A DNA stretch of 64,000 nt, from positions 31,682-95,681 of the forward strand of contig NZ_KN234754.1 in the NCBI RefSeq assembly GCF_000764025.1, written 5' to 3'. This document shows, piece by piece, positions 45,712 through 55,373 of the stretch. This DNA comes from Pseudohaliea rubra DSM 19751 (GTDB lineage Bacteria > Pseudomonadota > Gammaproteobacteria > Pseudomonadales > Halieaceae). The translations under genes were made by a program, and so were the position numbers. The notes under the pieces are model-generated. The model had not been told where the DNA came from. It did not search any database and saw only the letters and a list, made by a program, of their open reading frames with translations. Position 1 is the stretch's first letter. The number at the start of each line of letters is the position of its first letter.

Positions 45712-46826
45712 AGCGCCTGCTCTTGCTCCTCTGCATCTTCAGCCTGGCTGGCTGCGCGACGGGCACAGGTGCGCCGTCTGTGTCGGAAGCCGCAGAGCCC
45801 ACGCCCGCCTGGCCGCCTGCGCCCGGTGCCGTGACCCTCGACCGGGCCGGCACCCCACCGGCGCCCGCGCTGGACGTCATCATCGAGGTCTTCGACACCG
45901 GGCTGGCGGAGGCGGCCGCCGGTCCCGGCGAGGAGCCGGTGTTTGCGGCCGTGCGCAAGGCCGAGGCCTTTTACATGCCGCTTGCGCTGCGCCAGGCGCT
46001 TGTCGAGAGCGGTCACTGGGGTGCAGTGCGCGTAGCGCCCCGGGCGAGCGATACCGCGGCACTGTCCCTCAGCGGCCGCATTGTGCATTCCGACGGGGTG
46101 GACCTTGTGCTCGCCCTGCGGGCGGTGGATGCGACGGGGTCGGTGTGGCTGGAGCGCGAGTACCACGACCGCGCCGCGGAAGAAGACTACCCGGTAGCTG
46201 CCGGCAAAGATCCCTTCGGCGATCTGTACCGTCAGGTCGCCAATGACCTGGCGGCGGCGCAGCGGGCCCGGGCGGTGGCGGAGCTTCCTGCCGTCGCGCT
46301 GCTGCGCTATGCGGGCACCCTGGCCCCGGGGGTGTTCGGGGACTACCTGAGCATCGCTGCCGACGGCCAGCGTGAGCTGCGCCGGGCACCGGCGGAGGGC
46401 GACCCGATGCTGGCGCGCGTGCGGCGCCTGCGCAATCAGGAATACCTGTTCATCGACGCAGCGGATGAACAGTACGGAGACCTTGTCGAGCGCTTTGCGC
46501 CGACTTACCACCTCTGGCGCCAGTACGCCCACGAGCTCGCCCGCTATGAGACTGACTACCTGGCCCGCGTCGGGGAGCGTGAGATCAACGCCCGCCGCGG
46601 GACCTACGCAGCCATGCAGCAAACCTACGGCCGCTTCCGGCGGGTGAAGATCCACGAGCAGGACCTTGAGGAGCTGGCGGAGGGCTTCGACAACGAGGTA
46701 ACGGAAACGGTGATCGATGTCGACGACCGCGTCTATCGCCTGAGCGGCTCCCTGGCAACACAGTATGGGGAATGGCGTGAGATCCTCCGGCGTATCTTCA
46801 CGCTGGAGGGCGGCGGCGTGCCATGA
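45708..46826 (+). CDS. Predicted lipoprotein, second of a pair
   Basis: A 372-aa protein with a lipobox (RLLLLLCIFSLAGCATG). An alpha/beta segment at about 50-190 (LDVIIEVFDTGL, FYMPLALRQALVESGHWGAVRV, LALRAVDATGSVWLEREY) resembles a lipoprotein fold used to bind envelope partners. The C-terminal half is helical and charged. The function is not known to me. The GTG 45708 overlaps the preceding lipoprotein stop by 4 bases. An HTH protein follows 67 bases later. Confidence 0.75.
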   Translation: MKRLLLLLCIFSLAGCATGTGAPSVSEAAEPTPAWPPAPGAVTLDRAGTPPAPALDVIIEVFDTGLAEAAAGPGEEPVFAAVRKAEAFYMPLALRQALVESGHWGAVRVAPRASDTAALSLSGRIVHSDGVDLVLALRAVDATGSVWLEREYHDRAAEEDYPVAAGKDPFGDLYRQVANDLAAAQRARAVAELPAVALLRYAGTLAPGVFGDYLSIAADGQRELRRAPAEGDPMLARVRRLRNQEYLFIDAADEQYGDLVERFAPTYHLWRQYAHELARYETDYLARVGEREINARRGTYAAMQQTYGRFRRVKIHEQDLEELAEGFDNEVTETVIDVDDRVYRLSGSLATQYGEWREILRRIFTLEGGGVP

Positions 46827-46893
46827 GGAGACTGGGCTGACAGAGTGGGCGCTGCGAGTTCAGTCCCCGGCCCTGAGCGGTTATGCTGGCGCC

Positions 46894-47589
46894 ATGGCCG
46901 CTACGGATGACAAGCCCCCCCAGGATTCGCTCCTCGATGCGCTCAAGCGCCTCACGGGGCAGGTCGCCGGCGGTACCATGGATCTGGCCGTCGCCACCGG
47001 GACGCTCGGCGCCATGTTCGGCGAGGCCTGGCTGCGCAACGCCCTCGCGCTGTCTCTGTCGCCGGAGCGCCACGAGGCCATGGCCGAGGCCGGGCACCTG
47101 CTCCGGGATCTTCGCCAGACCGCCGGCCTCTCGCTCCGCGAGCTTTCCGAAGACCTTGGCCTGGCCGACCCGGAGCTTCTCGCTGACGTGGAACGGGGGG
47201 AGAAGATTCTGCCCATCGAATACGTGCTGCGCGCTGCATCGCTGCTCGCCCGGCACGATCCGGTGCCGCTCCTGATCCGTTTCCTGCGGACCTACAACCC
47301 GCAGCTCGAGCGGGCCCTGGAGGACTGGGGCGTCATGGCGCTGCCCAGGCATTTCGAGCGGGAACGACGCTTTATCAATCTCTACCGCCAGCACGATTTT
47401 CTGCGCGAGCTGGATGACGATGAGTTCGCCCGCTTCATCGATTACATGGACAGCTCCACGCAGCTGGTGGCTGATCTCATGGCGCGGGAAAAAGAAGCCC
47501 ATGCGGCAAAACGCAGGCGGCGGTCCCCGCCGCGGAAGAAACGGCCTGCGGCGACGCGCCGGGGCACCGGTAAACGCAACAGCGACTGA
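46894..47589 (+). CDS. XRE-type helix-turn-helix protein
   Basis: A 231-aa protein. An XRE-like HTH lies at about residues 69-122 (LLRDLRQTAGLSLRELSEDLGL then LLADVERGEKILPIEYVLRAA). The N-terminal 60 residues are helical and partly hydrophobic (GGTMDLAVATGTLGAMFGEAWL), and the C-terminus is very basic (KRRRRSPPRKKRPAATRR), suited to nucleic acid binding. Start ATG 46894 is chosen because it gives a natural N-terminus; the ribosome site is poor. It ends 8 bases before rlmKL and may be co-transcribed with it. Its targets are unknown. Confidence 0.72.
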   Translation: MAATDDKPPQDSLLDALKRLTGQVAGGTMDLAVATGTLGAMFGEAWLRNALALSLSPERHEAMAEAGHLLRDLRQTAGLSLRELSEDLGLADPELLADVERGEKILPIEYVLRAASLLARHDPVPLLIRFLRTYNPQLERALEDWGVMALPRHFERERRFINLYRQHDFLRELDDDEFARFIDYMDSSTQLVADLMAREKEAHAAKRRRRSPPRKKRPAATRRGTGKRNSD

Positions 47590-47597
47590 GCACCCTC

Positions 47598-49799
47598 ATG
47601 GAACAGCAGCACTGGTTGGCGATCTGCCCGCGCGGTATCGCGCCGCTCCTGGTCGAGGAGCTCGAGGCGCTGGGAGCGGAGGATGCCCGGGAGCAGGGCA
47701 GTGCCGTCAGCTTTCGCGGCGCCCGCTCGGTCTTTTATCGGGCGTGCCTGTGGAGCCGGCTCGCCAACCGCGTGTTATTGCCCCTCGGCGACTTTCCCGC
47801 CGCCGACGGCGATACGCTTTACGCCAGCCTGCGCAGCATTGACTGGCCCCGGCTCCTGGCCCCGGGCGCCAGTATCGCCGTCGATTTCCATGGGCAGAAT
47901 GGCGCCATCCGCCACAGTCGCTTTGGTGCCCAGCGCAGCAAGGACGCGGTCGTCGACAGCTGTCGCGAGGCCGGACTGGCCCGGCCATCGGTGGACCTGG
48001 AGCGCCCCGACCTGCGCATCAGCGTGCAGCTGCGCCGGGATCAGGTAGCTGTGGCCCTGGACCTGACGGGCGGGAGCCTGCATCAAAGGGGCTATCGCGA
48101 GCGCAGCGGCGCTGCGCCCCTCAAGGAAAACCTGGCAGCGGCCGTGCTCCTGCGCGCAGGCTGGCCGGCCATGGTGGCCAGGGGCGGTGCGCTCATCGAC
48201 CCCATGTGCGGGGCCGGGACATTGCTGATCGAGGGCGCGCTCATGGCCCTGGATCGTGCCCCGGGGCTAGAGCGCAGGCACTGGGGCTTCGCCGGCTGGC
48301 GCGGCCACGACGAGGCGCAATGGCGTGCCGTGCTCGGCGACGCGCGGCTCCGTGCCGAGCATGCCGCCCGGGGCCCGGCACCGGAAATTCGCGGTTACGA
48401 TGCGGATCCGCGGGTCGTCCGGATCGCCCAGGAGGCCGCGGCGAGCCTCGGCCTCGGCAAGGTGATTCGGGTCAGCTGCAAGGCCCTCGCCGAGGTCAAG
48501 CGGCCCACGCACCGCCCGTTGCCCGAGGGCGTTGTCGTGTGCAATCCACCCTATGGCGAGCGCCTCGGCGATCGGGAGAGCCTGCCGTATCTCTATGGGC
48601 GCCTCGGCCAGGTACTGCACGACGAGTTCACCGGCTGGCAGGCTGCCGTGCTCACCGGCGATCGCGAGCTCGGCCGGGCCATGGGCCTGCGCAGTCATCA
48701 GCAGTATGCCCTCTACAACGGTGCGCTCCCGGTGACCCTGCTGCTTTTCGAACTCGTTCCTGACAACCGGTGGAACGCCGGTGCGGCGCTGCAGACTGCG
48801 GTGCCCTCCGCGCCAGCGCCGTCTGCCCCGGCCGGAGAGACGACCCTCGGCGAAGGCGCTGCGATGTTCGCCAATCGGGTGCGCAAGAACGAGAAGCGCC
48901 TGCGCAGCTGGCGCCGGCGCGAGGGGATTAACGCTTACCGGGTCTATGATGCGGACATGCCCGAGTACGCCGTGGCGGTGGACTGTTACGGTGACCGGGT
49001 GCAGGTGGCCGAGTACGCGGCGCCGAAGGGCGTGGATCCGGCCGCTGCGGCGCGGCGCCTCGACGATGTACGGGCGGCGCTGCCGGGGGCGCTCGCGGTG
49101 CCGCCGGAACAGATTAGCTACAAGACGCGGCAGCGCCAGCGTGGCAGCGAGCAGTACCGGCGCCAGGGGCGGAGCGGTGAGTTCTTTCCCGTCCGGGAAG
49201 GCCCCGCGAGTCTTCTGGTGAACCTGCAGGACTATCTCGATACGGGCCTTTTCCTGGATCACCGGCCACTGCGCCTGCGGATCGGCGCCGAGGCGAAGGG
49301 GCGGGATTTTCTCAACCTGTTCTGCTACACGGGCACCGCCACGGTGCACGCCGCTCTTGGCGGTGCCCGCAGTACCACGAGCATCGATTTGTCCAACACC
49401 TACCTCGGCTGGCTCCGGCGCAACCTGGCAGAGAACGGGCTCGCCGAAGGGCGTCACCGCCTCCTGCGGGCGGATGTGCGGGCGTGGCTTGCCGACGCCG
49501 AGGCTGCCTGGGACCTGATACTGCTGGACCCGCCGTCCTTTTCCAACAGCGCGGCCATGGACGGCAGCTTTGATCTGCAGCGTGATCACCGCGCGCTGGT
49601 CGCGGGGGCGCTGGCCTGCCTGCGGCCGGGGGGGGTGTTGTATTTTTCGAACAACCTGCGCCGCTTCCGCCTTGACCCGGCGCTGGCGGACCTGCCCGGC
49701 TGTGAGGACATCACCGCCGCGACCATTGATCCGGATTTCGCGCGTCGGCCCAGGGTTCACCACTGTTTCCGCTTCCAGAAGCCGGCGGGCGAAAGGTAG
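47598..49799 (+). CDS. rlmKL: Bifunctional 23S rRNA methyltransferase RlmKL
   Basis: A 733-aa fusion of RlmL, which makes m2G2445, and RlmK, which makes m7G2069, in 23S rRNA. The N-terminal half has a THUMP domain, DPMCGAGTLLIEGALMA and the amino-methyltransferase motif NPPYGERLGD (about 315-324). The C-terminal half has NLFCYTGTATVHAA and LLDPPSFSNS (about 642-651). The fused form is typical of gammaproteobacteria and the length is close to E. coli RlmKL (702). The start is ATG 47598. Confidence 0.95.
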   Translation: MEQQHWLAICPRGIAPLLVEELEALGAEDAREQGSAVSFRGARSVFYRACLWSRLANRVLLPLGDFPAADGDTLYASLRSIDWPRLLAPGASIAVDFHGQNGAIRHSRFGAQRSKDAVVDSCREAGLARPSVDLERPDLRISVQLRRDQVAVALDLTGGSLHQRGYRERSGAAPLKENLAAAVLLRAGWPAMVARGGALIDPMCGAGTLLIEGALMALDRAPGLERRHWGFAGWRGHDEAQWRAVLGDARLRAEHAARGPAPEIRGYDADPRVVRIAQEAAASLGLGKVIRVSCKALAEVKRPTHRPLPEGVVVCNPPYGERLGDRESLPYLYGRLGQVLHDEFTGWQAAVLTGDRELGRAMGLRSHQQYALYNGALPVTLLLFELVPDNRWNAGAALQTAVPSAPAPSAPAGETTLGEGAAMFANRVRKNEKRLRSWRRREGINAYRVYDADMPEYAVAVDCYGDRVQVAEYAAPKGVDPAAAARRLDDVRAALPGALAVPPEQISYKTRQRQRGSEQYRRQGRSGEFFPVREGPASLLVNLQDYLDTGLFLDHRPLRLRIGAEAKGRDFLNLFCYTGTATVHAALGGARSTTSIDLSNTYLGWLRRNLAENGLAEGRHRLLRADVRAWLADAEAAWDLILLDPPSFSNSAAMDGSFDLQRDHRALVAGALACLRPGGVLYFSNNLRRFRLDPALADLPGCEDITAATIDPDFARRPRVHHCFRFQKPAGER

Positions 49800-49855
49800 G
49801 GTGGCTTTACGTCACGTGATGATGCGCGTAAGGATATACTTACTTGACAGATTAT

Positions 49856-49864
49856 TTATCCACA
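49856..49864 (+). promoter_or_regulatory. Perfect DnaA box
   Basis: TTATCCACA matches the DnaA-box consensus at all nine bases. A second perfect copy in the same orientation lies at 50047-50055, and the gap between them contains the most A/T-rich stretch of this part of the window. A TTGACA hexamer lies just upstream at 49844-49849 but has no matching -10. Confidence 0.7.
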
Positions 49865-49932
49865 GATGCCCGAAGAGCCGTCTTATGTCGGGTCATACAC
49901 CTTGCGAGTTCTCACGGCTTCTCCGCTATGTC

Positions 49933-49979
49933 GCATAAAATCCTGAAAAATAAAAATATAAGTGTCTTTTATGAGTGGT
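49933..49979. other. A/T-rich stretch between two DnaA boxes
   Basis: About 47 bases with long A- and T-rich runs (AAAATCCTGAAAAATAAAAA, then ATATAAGTGTCTTTTATGAG) stand out in a GC-rich chromosome. It lies in the 256-base gap after rlmKL, flanked by two perfect DnaA boxes. I see no gene in the gap. It could be a DNA-unwinding-type element, a promoter region or both. Confidence 0.5.
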
Positions 49980-50046
49980 TTTTGAGCGCGCTGGCGTTGC
50001 GCCCCGGCGCCGCGTTGAGTCACCCCGGGGGGGACTGCCCCCAGAG

Positions 50047-50055
50047 TTATCCACA
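50047..50055 (+). promoter_or_regulatory. Perfect DnaA box touching a start codon
   Basis: A second exact TTATCCACA ends directly before the GTG at 50056 of the flavodoxin-like gene. DnaA bound here would cover the region where a ribosome site should lie. It has the same orientation as the box at 49856. Confidence 0.7.
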
Positions 50056-50520
50056 GTGATGGCGCCGCCGGTGCTCCTGATTGCCTGGCACAGTCAGAGT
50101 GGCAGCTGTGCCCGCCTCGCCGGTGCCGCTCTGGCCGGTGCCCGCCGTGCCGAGGGCGCTGACGCCGAAGCCGGCCGCTGCGAGGATCTCGGCAGTGTGG
50201 AAGTGGCTGCAGCGAGTGGACTGCTGCTTGTTGCCGCGGAGAACGCCGGTCGCCTCGCCGGCGGCGCCAAGCAGTTTCTCGATCGCGTGTTCTACCCGAG
50301 CATCAGCCGGGAGCTCATGCTCCCGGCAGCGGTGCTGGTGTCTGCGGGCAACGATGGCCGCAGTGCCGTCGCCGATGTCGAGCGGATGCTCAAGGGGATT
50401 CCCTTTACTCCTGCCACGGAGCCTTTAATAATCCGCGGCTCACCGGGGCCGGAGGGTCTTGCGCGGGCCGGGGAACTCGGTGAGGCGCTGGCCACGGGCC
50501 TCGCCCTCGGCCTCTTTTGA
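50056..50520 (+). CDS. Flavodoxin / NAD(P)H-dependent FMN reductase-like protein
   Basis: A 154-aa flavodoxin-fold protein. The phosphate loop of FMN is in LLIAWHSQSGSCARLA near the N-terminus, and AENAGRLAGGAKQFLDRVFYP corresponds to the flavin-contacting segment of WrbA/NADPH-FMN reductase relatives. The start is GTG 50056 or ATG 50059. Neither has a visible ribosome site, and a DnaA box abuts the GTG. The thioesterase gene follows 21 bases after its stop. A role in flavin-dependent redox chemistry is likely; the substrate is not known. Confidence 0.78.
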   Translation: MMAPPVLLIAWHSQSGSCARLAGAALAGARRAEGADAEAGRCEDLGSVEVAAASGLLLVAAENAGRLAGGAKQFLDRVFYPSISRELMLPAAVLVSAGNDGRSAVADVERMLKGIPFTPATEPLIIRGSPGPEGLARAGELGEALATGLALGLF

Positions 50521-50541
50521 ACACTGGATCCTGGAGATGAT

Positions 50542-51021
50542 GTGAGCGACGAACTGGCAGCGGTACCCGAGGGCTTTGAGCAACTGGAACACGGGCTCGG
50601 CTACAGCGACAGCCTGCAGCCTTTCTACCGGCGCATTGACGGCGATGAGGTGAGTTTCGGCTTTGTCGTCCTTGAGCAGCATGCGAACCTCATGCATATC
50701 TGTCACGGTGGCTGCCTGATGACCCTCGCCGACATCGCGGCTGCCACCAGCATCAATCGGCGGCTGCCAAAGAGCGTGGGCCTGCCGACAATCAATCTCG
50801 GTTTTGACTTCCTGTCGCCGGGGCGTTTCGGCCACTGGCTGCAGACGCGCACCCACCTCGTCGAGGTCAAGCGCCGTTTCGGCTTCTGCGCCGGCGTGAT
50901 TGAGGATGGCGACAAGCCGGTGCTGCGCTACAGCGGAACGTTCTACCTCCCGGATCACGATGGCATGTGGAAGGGCGGTGCCGGCGACGCCGCTCTGCGC
51001 CGTCTGGCCGGTGGGGAGTAG
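50542..51021 (+). CDS. PaaI-family hotdog thioesterase
   Basis: A 159-aa hotdog-fold protein with the PaaI/YbgC-type core CHGGCLMTLADIAAATSINR (about residues 54-73) and the strand segments TINLGFDFLSPGRFG and LVEVKRRFGFCAGVI. These enzymes hydrolyse acyl-CoA thioesters; the chain preference is not predictable here. The start is GTG 50542, with GGAG 7 bases upstream. It lies directly after the flavodoxin-like gene. Confidence 0.87.
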   Translation: MSDELAAVPEGFEQLEHGLGYSDSLQPFYRRIDGDEVSFGFVVLEQHANLMHICHGGCLMTLADIAAATSINRRLPKSVGLPTINLGFDFLSPGRFGHWLQTRTHLVEVKRRFGFCAGVIEDGDKPVLRYSGTFYLPDHDGMWKGGAGDAALRRLAGGE

Positions 51022-51124
51022 CGTTCCGGGCGCTGGCGCGGTAGGCTTCCTGGCCTCCTGAGCCGGGTGCTTACTCCGGCACTTTCTCCCGTGGTACGGG
51101 GCTCACGACTGATACGGTGATTCC

Positions 51125-52552
51125 ATGGCTGGATTGACCCTCTATGACAAACTCTGGCAAAGCCACCTCGTTGAGGAGCGGGATGATGGATCCGCATTGA
51201 TCTACATCGACCGCCACCTGACGCACGAGGTGACCTCCCCGCAGGCCTTCGAGGGCCTTCGCCTGGCGGGCCGTCGCCCCTGGCGCCGGGACGCCAATAT
51301 TGCCGTGCCGGATCATAATGTGCCCACGGAAAGCGCCGAGCGGCTTGGTGGGGTCGCGGGCATTCTCGATCCGGTCTCCCGGCTGCAGGTGCAGACGCTG
51401 GACGAGAACTGCGCCGAGTTCGACATCGTCGAGATACCGATCAATGACGTGCGTCAGGGCATCGTCCACGTCGTCGGCCCGGAGCAGGGCATTACCCTGC
51501 CCGGGGTCACCCTGGTGTGCGGCGACTCCCACACCTCGACCCACGGTGCTCTGGCGGCGCTCGCCCACGGCATCGGCACCTCCGAGGTGGAGCATGTGCT
51601 TGCCACCCAGTGCCTGCTCGCGCAAAAAATGAAGAATCTGCAGGTGCGCGTCAGTGGTCGTCTGGGCACGGGGGTCACTGCCAAGGACCTTGCCCTCGCA
51701 ATTATCGGTCAGATCGGCACTGCCGGTGGCACCGGCTTCGCCATTGAGTACGCCGGCGAGGCGATCGAGGCGCTCAGCATGGAAGGACGGATGACGCTGT
51801 GCAACATGTCCATCGAGGCGGGGGCGCGGGTCGGCCTCATTGCCGTCGACGACACGACCATCGACTACGTGCGCGGTCGACCCTACGCGCCGACCGGCGA
51901 GCTCTGGGACAGGGCCGTGGCCGCCTGGCGCGGTCTGCACTCGGATCCGGATGCGGTTTTTGATCGGGTGGTGGAGCTGCGTGCCGAGGACGTCAAGCCC
52001 CAGGTCACCTGGGGGACCTCCCCGGAGATGGTCGCTCCGGTGGACGGGGTGGTGCCGGACCCGGATGCCATGGACAGCCCCGGCCGCGCAGAGTCGGTGC
52101 GGCGGGCGCTCGAATACATGGGCCTTACGGCGGGCATGCCGATCCGGGACATTCGTCCGGATCGGGTCTTCATTGGTTCCTGCACCAACTCGCGTATCGA
52201 GGATCTGCGCGCCGCCGCGGCTGTGGTCAAGGGCCGCCGGGTGGCCGCGAGTGTGAAGCAGGCGCTGGTGGTGCCGGGCTCCGGCGAAGTAAAGAAACAG
52301 GCAGAGGCCGAGGGGCTGGACCGCGTCTTCCTCGACGCGGGCATGGAATGGCGCGAGCCGGGCTGTTCCATGTGCCTGGCCATGAACGCCGATAAGCTGG
52401 GCGCTGGCGAGCACTGCGCGTCCACCTCGAATCGCAACTTCGAGGGTCGCCAGGGTGCCGGCGGTCGCACCCATCTGGTAAGCCCGGCCATGGCCGCGGC
52501 GGCCGCTATCGCCGGTCACTTCATCGATGTTCGCGAACTGACGGAGGCCTGA
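51125..52552 (+). CDS. leuC: 3-isopropylmalate dehydratase, large subunit
   Basis: A 475-aa aconitase-family subunit that, with LeuD, isomerises 2- to 3-isopropylmalate in leucine biosynthesis. The 4Fe-4S ligands are in GSCTNSR (about residue 350) and in GCSMCLAMN (about 413-417). The N-terminal [18 protein letters not shown] and [20 protein letters not shown] are typical. The start is ATG 51125. It heads leuC-leuD-leuB-asd. The 103-base gap upstream shows no clear leucine leader peptide. Confidence 0.97.
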   Translation: MAGLTLYDKLWQSHLVEERDDGSALIYIDRHLTHEVTSPQAFEGLRLAGRRPWRRDANIAVPDHNVPTESAERLGGVAGILDPVSRLQVQTLDENCAEFDIVEIPINDVRQGIVHVVGPEQGITLPGVTLVCGDSHTSTHGALAALAHGIGTSEVEHVLATQCLLAQKMKNLQVRVSGRLGTGVTAKDLALAIIGQIGTAGGTGFAIEYAGEAIEALSMEGRMTLCNMSIEAGARVGLIAVDDTTIDYVRGRPYAPTGELWDRAVAAWRGLHSDPDAVFDRVVELRAEDVKPQVTWGTSPEMVAPVDGVVPDPDAMDSPGRAESVRRALEYMGLTAGMPIRDIRPDRVFIGSCTNSRIEDLRAAAAVVKGRRVAASVKQALVVPGSGEVKKQAEAEGLDRVFLDAGMEWREPGCSMCLAMNADKLGAGEHCASTSNRNFEGRQGAGGRTHLVSPAMAAAAAIAGHFIDVRELTEA

Positions 52553-52556
52553 GACC

Positions 52557-53219
52557 ATGATGCAGAAACTCACTGTCCATGAGGGGCTGGTTGTGCCCAT
52601 GGACCGCGCCAACGTCGATACGGACCTGATCATCCCGAAGCAGTTTCTGAAGTCCATCAAGCGCACGGGCTTCGGCCCGAACCTGTTTGACAACCTGCGC
52701 TACCTCGATGAAGGGGAGCCGGGCCAGGATTGCAGCCAGCGTCCCATAAACCCCGAGTTCCCGCTGAACTTCCCGCGCTACCAGGGCGCCAGCATCCTGC
52801 TGGCGCGGGAAAACTTCGGTTGTGGCTCCAGCCGGGAGCACGCGCCCTGGGCGCTGGCAGACTACGGCTTCCGCTGCGTGATTGCGCCGAGTTTTGCTGA
52901 CATTTTCTATAACAACTGCTTCAAGAACGGCATCCTGCCAGTGGTGCTGCCGGCGGCGGTGGTCGATGACCTGTTCGCCGTCCTCTACGCCAGCGAGGGC
53001 TACACGCTGACCGTGGACCTTCGCGAGCAGGTGGTTATTGCGCCCGATGGCCGCCGCTGGTCTTTCGCTGTCGACGGCTTCCGCAAGGAGCGGCTCCTCG
53101 AGGGGCTCGACGATATCGGCATCACCCTGAAGAGCGCTGACGCAATCCGCGCCTACGAGGCCCGCTGGCGCGAGCAGTCGCCGTGGCTCTTCGGCGGCTT
53201 CGACCGCCCGGTGTCCTGA
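52557..53219 (+). CDS. leuD: 3-isopropylmalate dehydratase, small subunit
   Basis: A 220-aa partner of LeuC carrying the swivel domain. Recognisable elements are [20 protein letters not shown] at the N-terminus and [16 protein letters not shown] in the active-site loop. The start is ATG 52557 ([10 protein letters not shown]), 4 bases after the leuC stop; a second Met codon follows directly. The length is normal. leuB starts one base after its stop. Confidence 0.97.
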   Translation: MMQKLTVHEGLVVPMDRANVDTDLIIPKQFLKSIKRTGFGPNLFDNLRYLDEGEPGQDCSQRPINPEFPLNFPRYQGASILLARENFGCGSSREHAPWALADYGFRCVIAPSFADIFYNNCFKNGILPVVLPAAVVDDLFAVLYASEGYTLTVDLREQVVIAPDGRRWSFAVDGFRKERLLEGLDDIGITLKSADAIRAYEARWREQSPWLFGGFDRPVS

Positions 53220-53220
53220 C

Positions 53221-54306
53221 ATGGCGGCGCGACGGATCCTGATCCTGCCCGGGGACCATATCGGACCGGAGATCGTTGCTGAGGCGGAGAAGGTCATCGC
53301 AGTGGTCGATCAGCGCTTCGCCCTTGGCCTCGCTCTCGAGCACGGTCTTATCGGTGGTGCCGCCTACGAGGCCTGCGGTGATCCGCTGCCGGCTGAGACG
53401 CTGGAGCGCGCCCGGGCAGCAGACGCCACTCTTCTGGGCGCTGTCGGCGGGCCGGAGTGGGACGACGTCGACCGGGCTCTGCGCCCGGAGAAGGGGCTGC
53501 TGCGCATCCGCGCCGAGCTCGGCCTTTTTGGCAACCTGCGTCCGGCGATCCTCTACCCGCAGCTCGCCGAGGCCTCGAGCCTGAAGCCCGAGGTGGTGTC
53601 GGGGCTGGACCTGCTGATCGTGCGCGAGCTCACCGGCGGCATCTATTTTGGTGAGCCGCGGGGCATCCGCACGCTGGCGTCCGGCGAGCGCGAGGGCTTC
53701 AACACCTATGTCTACCGGGAGTCGGAGATCGAACGCATCGCCCGGCTCGCCTTCCGCCTCGCGGCGCAGCGCGGGGGGCGACTCTGCTCCGTCGACAAGG
53801 CGAACGTCCTGGAGGCGACCGTGCTCTGGCGCGAGGTCGTCGAACGCATCGCCCCGGAATTCCCGGAGGTCACCCTCACGCACCTTTATGTCGACAATGC
53901 GGCGATGCAGCTGGTCATGGCCCCCAAGCAGTTCGACGTGATGGTGACCGGCAATCTATTCGGTGACATCCTCTCTGACGCGGCTGCCATGCTTACCGGT
54001 TCTATCGGCATGCTGCCTTCGGCCTCCCTCGACGCGGCCGGGCGCGGTCTCTACGAGCCCTGCCATGGCTCGGCGCCCGATATTTCCGGACAGGGCAAGG
54101 CCAATCCGCTGGCGACGATCCTGTCGGTGGCAATGATGCTGCGCTACACGCTCGGTGAGCCGGCAGCTGCAGCAGCGATCGAGGCTGCGGTGGGCCGCGT
54201 GCTCGACGACGGGCTGCGCACGGCAGATATCTGTGCTGCGGGGCGGGAACCGGTGTCCACCGCGACCATGGGTGACGCCGTGGTCGCGGCCCTTGGCAGT
54301 CCGTAA
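53221..54306 (+). CDS. leuB: 3-isopropylmalate dehydrogenase
   Basis: A 361-aa enzyme that oxidises and decarboxylates 3-isopropylmalate with NAD. It shows [20 protein letters not shown] at the N-terminus, IYFGEPRGI in the middle, [16 protein letters not shown], and the metal and cofactor segments [28 protein letters not shown] and [11 protein letters not shown]. The start is ATG 53221, one base after leuD. asd follows 28 bases downstream in the usual gammaproteobacterial order. Confidence 0.97.
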   Translation: MAARRILILPGDHIGPEIVAEAEKVIAVVDQRFALGLALEHGLIGGAAYEACGDPLPAETLERARAADATLLGAVGGPEWDDVDRALRPEKGLLRIRAELGLFGNLRPAILYPQLAEASSLKPEVVSGLDLLIVRELTGGIYFGEPRGIRTLASGEREGFNTYVYRESEIERIARLAFRLAAQRGGRLCSVDKANVLEATVLWREVVERIAPEFPEVTLTHLYVDNAAMQLVMAPKQFDVMVTGNLFGDILSDAAAMLTGSIGMLPSASLDAAGRGLYEPCHGSAPDISGQGKANPLATILSVAMMLRYTLGEPAAAAAIEAAVGRVLDDGLRTADICAAGREPVSTATMGDAVVAALGSP

Positions 54307-54334
54307 CACCAGACAAGCATTGAGGAGGGGTACG

Positions 54335-55360
54335 ATGGCGAAGCAATTTGACGTGGCGGTGGTGGGCGCCACCGGCGCCGTGGGCGAGACGATGCTGGAG
54401 ATTCTCGCCGAGCGCAAGTTCCCTGTGGGTGAGGTTTACGCTCTCGCCAGCGAGCGTTCCGCCGGCAAATCCGTCAGTTTCGGTAAGCGTCGGCTGACGG
54501 TACAGAATCTCGCCGAATTCGATTTCAGCAGGGTATCCATCGGCCTCTTCTCCGCCGGCGGCTCCATTTCTGCCGAGTTCGCGCCGAAGGCCGCAGCGGC
54601 GGGTTGCGTGGTTATCGACAATACGTCGCACTTTCGCCGCGATCCGGCGATCCCCCTGATCGTTCCCGAGGTGAACCCCGCCGCGCTGGCCCGCTACAGC
54701 GACTGCAACATCATCGCCAACCCCAACTGCTCGACGATCCAGATGCTGGTTGCCCTGAAGCCGATCTACGATGCCGTGGGCATCACCCGCATCAATGTCG
54801 CCACCTACCAGGCGGTATCCGGCACGGGCAAGGAAGCGATTGAGGAACTTGCCGGGCAGACGGCACGGCTGCTTAATGGGCAGCCGGCTGAGTGCAGCGT
54901 GTATCCCCGGCAGATTGCGTTCAACGCGCTACCGCACATCGACACGTTCCAGGACAACGGCTATACGCGCGAAGAGATGAAGATGGTCTGGGAAACGCAG
55001 AAAATCTTCGACGATCCGGAGCTCCTGGTGAATCCCACCTGCGTGCGTGTTCCGGTCTTTTATGGACACTCCGAAGCCGTGCACCTTGAGACACGGGAAC
55101 CGATCGAGGCCGCCGCAGCCCGCGAACTGCTCAGCGCTGCCCCCGGGGTGACTGTGCTCGACGAGCACGCCGACGGCGGCTACGCCACAGCAGTGAGCGA
55201 CGCGGCGGGGCACGACCCGGTCTTCGTCAGCCGCATCCGCAAGGACATCTCCCACCCGCGCGGCCTCGATCTGTGGATTGTGGCCGACAATGTGCGCAAG
55301 GGGGCCGCCCTCAACAGCGTGCAAATTGCCGAGTGCCTCGCCCGGGACTACCTGGCCTAG
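54335..55360 (+). CDS. asd: Aspartate-semialdehyde dehydrogenase
   Basis: A 341-aa enzyme that reduces aspartyl phosphate for lysine, threonine, methionine and diaminopimelate synthesis. The catalytic Cys is C132 in NPNCST. GATGAVGETMLEIL is the NADP-binding glycine motif, followed by FSAGGS and the C-terminal SRIRKDISHPRGLDLW. It is the shorter subgroup found in pseudomonads and their relatives. The start is ATG 54335, with GAGGAGGGG about 4 bases upstream. A strong hairpin lies just after the stop. Confidence 0.97.
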   Translation: MAKQFDVAVVGATGAVGETMLEILAERKFPVGEVYALASERSAGKSVSFGKRRLTVQNLAEFDFSRVSIGLFSAGGSISAEFAPKAAAAGCVVIDNTSHFRRDPAIPLIVPEVNPAALARYSDCNIIANPNCSTIQMLVALKPIYDAVGITRINVATYQAVSGTGKEAIEELAGQTARLLNGQPAECSVYPRQIAFNALPHIDTFQDNGYTREEMKMVWETQKIFDDPELLVNPTCVRVPVFYGHSEAVHLETREPIEAAAARELLSAAPGVTVLDEHADGGYATAVSDAAGHDPVFVSRIRKDISHPRGLDLWIVADNVRKGAALNSVQIAECLARDYLA

Positions 55361-55373
55361 CGTTTACGGCGGC

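Noticed and set aside
48267..49763. 498-aa minus-strand ORF over rlmKL
   Set aside because: Antisense to both methyltransferase domains of RlmKL; no recognisable domain.
51022..51124. Leucine leader peptide before leuC
   Set aside because: I looked for a short ORF with consecutive Leu codons and an attenuator and found none.
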